Below, in pieces: positions 24,448 to 36,400 of a stretch of 64,000 bases of DNA. Below the pieces are notes generated by a model. It made no database searches. It saw only the letters and a program-made list of their open reading frames with translations, and was not told where the DNA came from. The position numbers were made by a program, and so were the translations under genes. Source of the stretch: Platerodrilus igneus (Eukaryota > Arthropoda > Insecta > Coleoptera > Lycidae); contig JARFIW010001670.1 in NCBI GenBank assembly GCA_036346225.1, forward strand, positions 2,542,001-2,606,000. The letters run 5' to 3'. Every line of letters begins with the position of its first letter. Position 1 is the first letter of the stretch.

Positions 24448-27400
24448 GTACATATTACACACTATTTAATCAAGAACGCATGGTTACGTAAGATGTGTTA
24501 CTTTCCGGAATCGTTTGAATACATTTCACCAGTTCTGAAGTTGGTATTAAGATTCCGAATATTTTAACACCTCTTATATGTTCATTATTATTCTAAAACA
24601 TTTAACTACATTGTTTGTTCCGAACAACTTCCTAAGTCTTAAGTAGAATAAAGAAGCATGTTTGGCACATTCAAACCTGCTTAAGAAGATAAGTAAACAA
24701 AAAAAATAAATAATGAATACTCGTGCTTGGTAATATTACAATAAATCTTCTTTCTATTTATATAATCACTCACCGCTCATCCAACTGAATACAGATTATT
24801 AAGTATAATCGCCGAAACAACCGTTGCACGTCCTACTTGTAATCACGTCGCCAAACTAAATTTTTTGTATTTGTCGTTATTATAAAATTTGTTTTTTTAT
24901 TCATGATCATTTTGTTTTCGACTTAGTTAAGGTCGGTTTGGCGCAGCTCAAACTTCTTTTCTATTCTGTGCTAATCTAAAAAGTTCTACATACCCTTCAC
25001 AACCTAAGTTTTTAATAATTTGACTAATCTAGCTTGGTCTAGGTCTTCATATACTCTTCTATCTTTTTCCTATATACTTGGCTCTACATAGATATTAGCA
25101 CCCCGATGGTTGTTAAAGAATTCCAACATGTTTACATGATTCCCATTTATAAGGAAATGAAATATTATATGGCTATCCCCTCCAAAAAAGGAAAAGTGTT
25201 AAATTATATGTTATGATAAGGCTTAAGCAACGAATCGCTACCAAAATGCCAGACCGCTAACTAATTGTGAGTTATGTCATGGTGACATTTATTTAACTGA
25301 TTTTTATTTATTTATTTTTTTTGTTTTGTTATCGAACTTACTTAAGGTCGGTTTGACGCAGCTCTAAATTCTTTTCTATTCTGAGCTAGACTAAAAAGGT
25401 CTACATACCCTTCACAACCTAAATCTCTAATAATTTAACTAATATAGCTTTGTCTAGGTCTTGCTACTCTATTTTTATTTAGTAGTCTATAATCTAAGAC
25501 CTTACTAAATAGTCCCTCATGTCTTACCTGGTGCCCTATCATTCTGTCTCTCTTGACCTTTAATTGTTTCCACATACAGGCTTCCTCACCTATCCTTCTA
25601 TAAACTTCTTTATTTGTTACTCTATCTGCCCAACTAATCTTTAACATTCTCCTATAACACCAAGTTTCAAAAGCTTCTATCTTTTTCTTATCTGCCTCTT
25701 TAATTGTCCAAGTCTCACTACCGTATAATAGAACGCTCCATGCGTACCACTTTAAAAAACTTTTTCTATTATCTAAACTAATACTATTAGCAATTAGTAA
25801 GTTTTTCTTTTTGAAAAACATTTTTCTAGCTTGAGCTATTCTAGGTACTATATCCCTTCTGCTACGTCCGTCCTTTGTAATTATACTAACTAAATAGCAA
25901 AATTCATCTACCTCCTTTAACTCGGTATTACCTATTTTTAATTTTGGTTTAGAACTAGGCTGTAACTCACTTGTCATTATCTTTGATTTTCCTGAGTTAC
26001 TTTTCATACTATAGTTACTCAGTAGTACGTTATTGGAGTAATCAGACCCTCATTTGCTCCAGAATCCCTCATTTGCTCCTTCATCTGGACCAAATTTACA
26101 TGTAAAAACCCACTATCAAGTCTTATTTTTTAGGAATCTCCTCCTTGTGGAGATGAATCTCCTCCTTGTGGACCTCCTTGTGGGAGTTTTACCCCAACCG
26201 TCCCTAACCTAAAAATCGATAACCTAACCCCTAAAATTTTTGAGATACTTCTCGGTGCTTATTGACACCGCACCCACGAGATAAACCTATCTTGTTTGGT
26301 ATAAATTAATATTAGATTTTTCTCAGCTACCCGAAGCTTTAGGAATTTTTTAGATAGCATCATCTCCCAGAGAGCTACTCTAATTTTAAGATTTCTTACC
26401 TGTAGCGACTTTTAAGCGTTCTTATAAATTTTTTTATACATGAGATACATTCAATTAGTCTAGAATTTTATGCAGAATCCGAATCTGCAAACAGATTTAA
26501 AATAGGACCACGCCCTGCAAAGTTATACCCCTTTAAAGTCTGGAACCTCTAAATTCCGCTCTTTGCTTTATAAGCAAAACTAACAAATAGTTTTCTTCGT
26601 CTAACCAATGCATCTTTTGAGATAAACCTATCTTGTTTGGTATCAATTAATATTAGAATTTTCTCAGCTACCCGAATTTCTAGGATTTTTTTAGATAGCT
26701 CCATTCCCCAGGGGGCTACCCGAATTTTAAGATTTTTTTTTATCAATGTCGATTTCTAGTCACCTCCCTTTTTCAATATCTACAATCCTTTAACCAAACA
26801 CGTAGCAGTATTAACATAAATTAAGCATGCAAAATTTTAATAATTTATTTTATCTAATTTACAGTTTAATAAACTTATAGAATGCAATTTTACAAAGTAT
26901 AACATTATTTCCTGTGTTTAGTCGAATCCAAGTAGTTTAACCTGTAACAAAAAAAGATTAATGTGTTGTTTAAAAAAAGAGGAAACATGTTTTCGGTCAA
27001 TAAGACATATTATCGTTAACCTAACAATATGAGAATAATGTAAATACATTCCAATGTAATGTGTTTTAAATACGTAAGTGGGAAGGTCGACTTTTACGTA
27101 ATCATCGCGTGGTTAATAATTAAGAAAGCTGTATATAATTTCTTCTCCAAACAAATGCGGTTATTACAATAGGAAAGTACGCTAAATGCAAGTCAATTAA
27201 CAGCAATTTAATATTGCTTACTGACCTACCTTAATTAGGTTGCTGTGCTATTAGGAATGATGTACTTTTGTTGTCCTCGCCCGACAAACTGATTTTATTA
27301 ATTGGGTATAAAGTTGGTGTTTACATGGTTTCGTTTAAGACCTCGTACATATTTTCCGGATTACTAGAAGACGTTATAACCATACTTTTTGTGTTAAAGG

Positions 27401-30400
27401 ATTTCACATCGGTAGTCTCTTCCCCCATTTTGGTGTAAACGCCGTAGAGTTCGCAATCGACTTTTATTGCTGTATGTTGTATTCTTTTTTTATTAAGTAA
27501 TCGAATAAATCATCCCTTCTGCTTCCAAAGAAACTCGAACACTCCATCGCCCACACTGACATTCTTTATGCGATAGCTAACCATACGGATGTTAAACGCT
27601 GTGCTAACCATTTCTACACCATCGTCGTTAGTAGCGGTAACTGATGCATTTTTATGTTTGTTGCTCCGTAGATGACCAGGGTATGCAGACTTTAACACCT
27701 CCATGTCGCACACTTTACACATAATTCGTGGTTGTTTCGTACAAGACCCTTTAACAGCTGGCGGAGCTGAACGTTTACTGCTTAATGACATACCGTGCTG
27801 TTTTTCCTTGTGTCGCTGTAAGCTATTCTTGTAAAAGCGATACTGCAAGACCCCACAGTTTAAGTTCTTTGCTGCCAACGGATGTATAAGCTTAACCGGG
27901 GACGATGTTACACCACGACATTTGTTCTGGTGCCGTTTGAGAGCATCCCTCCTGGTAAAGTAGACGTGACAGGGCTCGCATTTAAAAACGTTTACTACAA
28001 AACAAAATCCGCACTATAAGACTTGACTTGTAATCGAACCAACTTATAACTAAAAAGCTTACTCTAGCGTACTTGATTTATGTACCCTATAGAATGCATA
28101 CCAAAGGTTTCCGAAGACGGCCGAACGATGTTGAGGATTCAGCGGGGAACTAAATGACGTCATAATCCTTGCTGCTCGTCCAATACATTTAGCGCCAATG
28201 CATGCACCTGGTTCGCATCGTCGATGGTGCGAATGCCGTTAGTAGAAACATCGGAAACGTCTTCCATGTTATACGGATTGCGTGCATATTAAAAATCCGA
28301 AAGGGTGGTAGCACACGCACACAAATTGTGTGCAAGTCGTGCTGTAGAAGATGCAGTGCTACTATAACCAAAAACTTAATAAAAACACTTTAAACACTTT
28401 ACTAAGGGAACACCGAACTTGTTGTCTACAGGATACTTACTAATAAAGCAATTTAATTTTAAATAACTTGTACGTCATACTTTAGGAAATGGTGGGCTTG
28501 AATATTTTCCAAATGAATCACCAAGCGAAAGTATATGCATAGCAGTATTAAAATTAACCATTAATTTCCCATTTTTACGACCGTGGTTAATTATAGATTA
28601 AAATTTAATTTGTGCACGTTCGAGCTTCTCGTAAACTAACATATTTTATAGCAACAATGCGCTGTATAATACATGCATACTCCTTCGCCGCGCTACTGCT
28701 ATTCTTGTAATTGCTAGAAAAAGTCACTCTCCTTTTTACTGTTAGGACCGATGCAAAGCACCATTTTTTTATACATTCTATAGCACATCGCGCACTTTTT
28801 GTCGGATAATTAAATTTTGCTTCTGTAGGCTTTTACACTTTCGCATAGCGGTCGGCCGCACGTAATGATTTCTAGAACCCGTAAGTACTCGATATCGTCC
28901 AAATAGAGAATTAGATGCTCGATGTTTGTCAACTTCCGATTCCTTCGTAAAAGGTAGAAAAAAACTCGGTCAATCATTCATTATACTTCGACCCGCTCCT
29001 GTTCTGATAATTTACAAACATTTTTCAAACGACAATGGGCTGAGAATTTTTAAACCTCCGAGGGATCTTTAAGTCGTAATCAATTACACATCCGAGCTAC
29101 GCGTAAACTAACAATGCGCTGTATAATACATGCATACCCCTTCTCTGCGCTACTGCTATTCTTGTAGTTGCTTGAAAAAGTCAGTCGCCCTTTTTACTGC
29201 TAGGGTCGCTAAAAGGCACCATTCCATACATTCAATAGCACATCGCGCACTTTTTTTGTCGGATAATTAAATTTTGCTTATGTAGGCTTTTACACTTTCT
29301 CTTATTTAAACATCTAATACGATTGATTAACCACTTTCGATTATTCTAACGGAGACCACCATACATCCCGCCGCATCGTTCTTTTTGAATCCAACGATCC
29401 TATGGGCTTCCACGCACTAACACCTGACGTATCTTTCCTACTATTTGTTAAACAAAAACTACCGGTATCGCCATTGTGAACGTAAACAGATGTTTGTGGA
29501 TGTGTACGAGAGTATGTAACCATATACATTAACCAGTCTAAGCTATTTTATTTAATCCAAAAACTATTATTTTTCTAAACCACAATTAATAATCGCCTTT
29601 ATAGGTTTAACATTTCGATCATTTCCCAATGACTGGTGCTACGTACATGGAAACTTTAATTTCTTATTGGAGAGAATTCTTATTCTCCCGCGCACTGCTG
29701 CGTAGTTGCATGCCTACCCTTTTTGGAGGTATATGCTCGTTATAGGTTGTAAGACCCTCGGTTTTACTTAACTACAATTCGCGAGACCCCTTTAATCTTT
29801 TTAATCGTATCTTTCTCGCTTACAATACAGTCGGACTCAGCCTTACTTCCAACAAATTCTAATACTGGACCCCCATTAAATTCGTCTTTAAATTTCCCTA
29901 CAACTTTTTTGTTGACAAGTGTTATATTGTATTTATTATACGCGGGGTAGTCACTCTTTTAAGATAAATATATTTTGCTAGGTATCAACTAACATTAAAT
30001 TTTTCTAGGGACCCCAAATCTGTAAATAGATTTTAAATAGGACCACCCCTTACAAAGTTATACCTTTTAAAGACTAATTTTTGCTCATCTTTATTTAACA
30101 CCATCTTTAGAACCTTTTTTTTGCTACGCAAGACATATGCCTTAACCAACCATCTCCCGAGAAATCTAAAACCGCCGTGTCCCGCGAATACCGCGTGGAG
30201 ATAACACGTATACTCTGTCAACCAGGATAGAAGCAGGAAGGATTTGGAAGTTGGGCGAGGAGCTTAAAAATTATGGAATCTTAAAACTAATATACACAAT
30301 AGATTTACAAAATCTATACAAATATAAACAACTATCTTATATCTTTATGCCTCCATGCGTAGATTGCTGTACTATTAGGAATGATGTGCCTTTTGTTATC

Positions 30401-33400
30401 TTCCCTCGATAAACTAATTTTATTAATAAGCTGCGTATACAAATCGTATTTTTTACTCCGGATACATACGCAGGCAAGTACTCGATACCATCCAAATAAA
30501 GAATTGGATGCTTGGTGACTGTTAACATCCGCTTCTCTCGTGTACGCCCAGACACATCCCAGCCCATGAGCACCCCTGCGCATGCACACTCCAGCTCATG
30601 CGCACCCCTGCGCGTACGCACCCCTGCCCATGCACGCTGCCCATGAGCACCCCTCTCTGTGCGACTGCTATTTCGGGGTAATGTCACAGCCTTTTATAAA
30701 TAAAGAACAATGAATATAACATTGTTCTTTATTTATAAAGGGTGTGACATTACCCGAAATAGCAGTCGCACAGAGATGCTCATGGCAGCGTGCATGCAGG
30801 TGCTCATGGGCTGGGATGTGTCTGGGCGTACACGAGGGAAGCGGATGTTAACAGTCACCAAGCATCCAATTCTTTATTTGGATGGTATCGAGTACTTGCC
30901 TGCGTATGTATCCGGAGTAAAAATACGATTTGTATACGCAGCTTATTAATAAAATTAGTTTATCGAGGAAGATAACAAAAGGCACATCATTCTAATAGTA
31001 CAGCAATCTACGCATGGAGGCATAAAGATATAAGATAGTTGTTTATATTTGTATAGATTTTGTAAATCTATTGTGTATATTAGTTTTAAAATTCCATAAT
31101 TTTTAAGCTCCTCGCCCACCTTCCAAATCCTTCCTGCTTCTATCCTGGTTGACAGAGTATATGTGTTATCTCCACGCGGTATTCGCGGGACACGGCGGTT
31201 TTAGATTTCTCGGGAGATGGTTGGTTAAGGCATATGTCTTGCGTAGCGAAAAAAAGGTTCTAAAGATGGTGTTAAATAAAGATGAGCAAAAATTAGTCTT
31301 TAAAAGGTATAATTTTGTAAGGGGTGGTCCTATTTAAAATCTATTTACAGATTTGGGGTCCCTAGAAAAATTTAATGTTAGTTGATACCTAGCAAAATAT
31401 ATTTATCTTAAAAGAGTGACTATCCCGCGTATAATAAATACAATATAACACTTGTCAACAAAAAAGTTGTAGGGAAATTTAAAGACGAATTTAATGGGGG
31501 TCCAGTATTAGAATTTGTTGGTAGTAGGGCTGAGTCCGACTGTATTGTAAGCCAGAAAGATACGATTAAAAAGATTAAAGGGGTCTCGCGAATTGTAGTT
31601 AAGTAAAACCGAGGGTCTTACAACCTATAACGAGCATATACCTTCAAAAGGGGTAGGCATGCAACTACGCAGCAGTGCGCGGGAGAATAAGAATTCTCTC
31701 CAATAAGAAATTAAAGTTTCCATGTACGTAGCACCAGTCATTGGGAAATGATCGAAACGTTAAACCTATAAAGGCGATTATTAATTGTGGTTTAGAAAAA
31801 TAATAGTTTTTGGATTAAATAAAATAGCTTAGACTGGTTAATGTATATGGTTACATACTCTCGTACACATCCACAAACATCTGTTTACGTCCACAATGGC
31901 GATACCGGTAGTTTTTGTTTAACAAATAGTAGGAAAGATACGTCAGGTGTTAGTGCGTGGAAGCCCATAGGATCGTTGGAATCAAAAAGCACGATGCGGC
32001 GGGATGTATGGTGGTCTCCGTTAGAATAATTGAAAGTGGTTAATCGATTGTATTAGATGTTTAAATATGCGAAAGTGTAAAAGCCTACATAAGCAAAATT
32101 TAATTATCCGACAAAAAAAGTGCGCGATGTGCTATAGAATGTATGGAATGGTGCCTTTTAGCGACCCTAGCAGTAAAAAGGGCGACTGACTTTTTCAAGC
32201 AACTACAAGAACAGCAGTAGCGCAGAGAAGGGGTATGCATGTATTATACAGCGCATTGTTAGTTTACGCGTAGCTCGGATGTGTAATTGATTACGACTTA
32301 AAGATCCCTCGGAGGTTTAAAATTCTCAGCCCATTGTCGTTTGAAAATGTTTGTAAATTATCAGAACAGGAGCGGGTCGAAGTATAATGGATGATTGACC
32401 GAGTTTTTCTACCTTTACGAAGGAATCGGAAGTTGACAAACATCGAGCATCTAATTCTATTTGGACGATATCGAGTACTTACGGGTTCTAGAAATCATTA
32501 CGTGCGGCCGACCGCTATGCGAAAGTGTAAAAGCCTACAGAAGCAAAATTTAATTATCCGACAAAAGTGCGCGATGTGCTATAGAAAGTATAAAAATGGT
32601 GCTTTGCATCGGTCCTAACAGTAAAAGGAGAGTGACTTTTCTAGCAATTACAAGAATAGCAGTAGCGCGGCGAAGGAGTATGCATGTATTATACAGCGCA
32701 TTGTTGCTATAAAATATGTTAGTTTACGAGAAGCTCGAACGTGCACAAATTAAATTTTAATCTATAATTAACCACGGTCGTAAAAATGGGAAATTAATGG
32801 TTAATTTTAATACTGCTAAGCATATACTTTCGCTTGGTGATTCATTTGGAAAATATTCAAGCCCACCATTTTCTAAAGTATGACGTACAAGTTATTTAAA
32901 ATTAAATTGCTTTATTAGTAAGTATCCTGTAGTCAACAAGTTCGGTGTTCCCTTAGTAAAGTGTTTAAAGTGTTTTTATTAAGTTTTTGGTTATAGTAGC
33001 ACTGCATCTTCTACAGCACGACTTGCACACAATTTGTGTGCGTGTGCTACCACCCTTTTGGATTTTTAATATGCACGCAATCCGTATAGCATGGAAGACG
33101 TTTCCGATGTTTCTACTAACGGCATTCGCACCATCGACGATGCGAACCAGGTGCATGCATTGGCGCTAAATGTATTGGACGAGCAGCAAGGATTATGACG
33201 TCATTTAGTTCCCCGCTGAATCCTCAACATCGTTCGGCCGTCTTCGGAAACCTTTGGTATGCATTCTATAGGGTACATAAATCAGGTACGCTAGAGTAAG
33301 CTTTTTAGTTATAAGTTGGTTCGATTACAAGTCAAGTCTTATAGTGCGGATTTTGTTTTGTAGTAAACGTTTTTAAATGCGAGCTCTGTCACGTCTACTT

Positions 33401-36400
33401 TACCAGGAGGGATGCTCTCAAACGGCACCAGAACAAATGTCGTGGTGTAACATCGTCCCCGGTTAAGCTTATACATCCGTTGGCAGCAAAGTACTTAAAC
33501 TGTGGGGTCTTGCAGTATCGCTTTTACAAGAATAGCTTACAGCGACACAAGGAAAAACAGCACGGTATGTCATTAAGCAGTAAACGTTCAGCTCCGCCAG
33601 CTGTTAAAGGGTCTTGTACGAAACAACCACGAATTATGTGTAAAGTGTGCGACATGGAGGTGTTAAAGTCTGCATACCCTGGTCATCTACGGAGCCACAA
33701 ACATAAAAATGCATCAGTTACCGCTACTAACGACGATGGTGTAGAAATGGTTAGCACAGCGTTTAACATCCGTATGGTTAGCTATCGCATAAAGAATGTC
33801 AGTGTGGGCGATGGAGCGTTCGAGTTTCTTTGGAAGCAGAAGGAACGATTTATTCGATTACTTAATAAAAAAAGAATACAACATACAGCAATAAAAATCG
33901 ATTGCGAACTCTACGGCGTTTACACCAAAAAGGGGGAAGAGACTACCGATGTGAAATCCTTTAACACAAAAAGTATGGTTATAACGTCTTCTAGTAATCC
34001 GGAAAATATGTACGAGGTCTTAAACGAAACCATGTAAACACCAACTTTATACCCAATTAATAAAATCAGTTTGTCGGGCGAGGACAACAAAAAGTACATC
34101 ATTCCTAATAGCACAGCAACCTAATTAAGGTAGGTCAGTAAGCAATATTAAATTGCTGTTAATTGACTTGCATTTAGCGTACTTTCCAATTGTTATAACC
34201 GCATTTGTTTGGAGAAGAAATTATATACAGCTTTCTTAATTATTAACCACGCGATGATTACGTAAAAGTCGACCTTCCCATTTACGTATTTAAAACACAT
34301 TACATTGGAATGTATTTACATTATTCTCATATTGTTAGGTTAACGATAATATGTCTTATTGACCGAAAACATGTTTCTTCTCTTTTTAAACAACACATTA
34401 ATCTTTTTTTGTTACAGGTTAAACTACTTGGATTCGACTAAACACAGTAAATAATGTTATACTTTGTAAAATTGCATTCTATAAGTTTATTAAACTGTAA
34501 ATTGGATCAAATAAATTATTAAAATTTTGCATGCTTAATTTATGTTAATACTGCTACGTGTTTGGTTAAAGGATTGTAGATATTAAAAAAGGGAGGTGAT
34601 TAGAAATCGACATTGATAAAAAAAATCTTAAAATTCGGGTAGCTCCCTAGGAAATGGAGCTATCTAAAAAATTCCTAGAAATTCGGGTAGCTGAGAAAAT
34701 TCTAATATTAATTGATACCAAACAAGATAGGTTTATCTCAAAAGATGCATTGGTTAGACGAAGAAAACTATTTGTTAGTTTTGCTTATAAAGCAAAGACC
34801 GGAATTTAGAGGTTCCGGACTTTAAAGGGGTATAACTTTGCAGGGCGTGGTCCTATTTTAAATCTGTTTGCAGATTTGGATTCTGCATAAAATTCTAGAC
34901 TAATTTAAGGTATAAAAAAATTTATAAGAACGCTCAAAAGTCGCTACAGGTAAGAAATCTTAAAATTAGGGTAGCTCTCTGGGGGATGATACTATCTAAA
35001 AAATTCCTAAAGATTCGGGTAGCTGAGAAAAATCTAATATTAATTGATACCAAACAAGATAGGTTTATCTCGTGGGTGCGGTGTCAATAGGCACCGAGAA
35101 GTATCTCAAAAATTTTAGGGGTTAGGTTATCGATTAGGTTAGGGATGGTTGGGGTAAAACTTCCACAAGGAGGTCCACAAAGAGGAGATTCATCTCCACA
35201 AGGAGGAGATTCCTAAAAAATAAGACTTGATAGTGGGTTTTTACATGTAAATTTGGTCCAGATGAAGGAGCAAATGAGGGATTCTGGAGCAAATGAGGGT
35301 TTGATTACTCCAATAATGTACTACTTTACTCTGTAGTATATCATCTAAAATATTTAAAAACTCTCCTAACTCTTTTCTAGACTCTGCTATGATGGTTATA
35401 TCATCTTCAAGAAGTAACATGCCTATTTTCTGTCTTGGTACACTAATACCTATCTCTTTTCTCTCTCTAAGTTTAAAGCTACCTTAATATAAATATTAAA
35501 AATAAGGGAGATAGTATGTAGTCCTGTCTAACACCATTTCTAATCTTAGCTTCCTTTTCTATTTCATCAAATCTAATTACTATGTTTTGGTTTTTATATA
35601 GACTGTAAATAATTTTTCTATCCCTATGAGAGATTCCTATTTTTCGCGAAACCCTGAAGATAACAATCCAATAAACCCTATCAAATGCTTTTTCTAAATC
35701 TACAAACGCGAAATGAGTCTTTTTATTTTTTTGTAACCTTTTTTCGATAATTACCCTAATCATTAGTATCGGTTCTCTATTCCCTCTGTCTTTACGAAAA
35801 CCGTATTGATCTTCGCCTAAATAATTCTCAGTCAAAGCTTCTACTCTATTTTTAATTATTATTGTTAGTATTTTGGAAGCGTGGGAAGTTAAACTAACCG
35901 TTTTAAAATTCTCACACCTATCAGCTCCTGACTTTTTGAGATTGGGATAATAATATTTTTTTCGAAATCTATTGGGACCTCACCTGTATCACATATTATT
36001 TTACTAGTTCATATAATTTGTCTAAAGTTTTCTGACTTGCATATTTTATTAATTCTGCGGGTATATCGTCTATCCCCGGCGCTTTATTTAGTTTTAGATC
36101 CCTAAAAGCTCTATCAAATTCCTCTCTTAATATTGAGAACCCTATTTCTACATCATTTTCTTGGTCATTCTCTAACTCATCCATATCGTCTCCCTTATAT
36201 AAATCTTCTAAATATCTTTTCCATCTATCTGCTACCTCAACTTTATTTGTTAGAACCTCATTATTCTCATCTTTAATACCATTATATGTTTTCTTATCTT
36301 CCCCGAAAAGCTGCATTGTAAGCCCTGTCTGTCTTACCTACTCTTAAATCATGTTGTATTCTCTTACAATTCTCCTCCATCCATTTATTTCTAGCTTTTT

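Larger units (their letters stand above)
26021..35325. mobile_element. 9.3-kb palindromic PolB element (snap-back form)
   Basis: The whole 9305-bp insertion is an inverted repeat centred at 30716. Termini are AGTAGTAC...GTACTACT with TTACTC duplicated outside. The arms differ by scattered substitutions, short indels, and a VNTR-length change near the centre, so they are not identical. Each arm holds, from end to centre: terminal iterons, a subterminal repeat array, a truncated zinc-finger PolB gene, a 35-codon frame, duplicated spacer modules, fragments of PolB palm and a second gene, and a GC-rich VNTR. It matches the left ~5.1 kb of the copy at 54887->64000. It cannot encode its own transposition and must have been mobilised in trans. 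Assignment to Maverick/Polinton-like elements rests on the PolB motifs, the 6-bp duplication and the AG...CT ends. Confidence 0.85.

Noticed and set aside
24448..24567. Extension of UGT exon 1 past GAG|GTACAT
   Set aside because: The extra residues do not resemble any UGT, whereas the splice to 45105 restores the family sequence in phase.
26021..35325. Palindrome as an assembly or library artefact
   Set aside because: The arms differ by point changes, indels, a stop codon and VNTR length; the insertion has a clean 6-bp target duplication and restores a LINE frame when removed. Still worth confirming with spanning reads.
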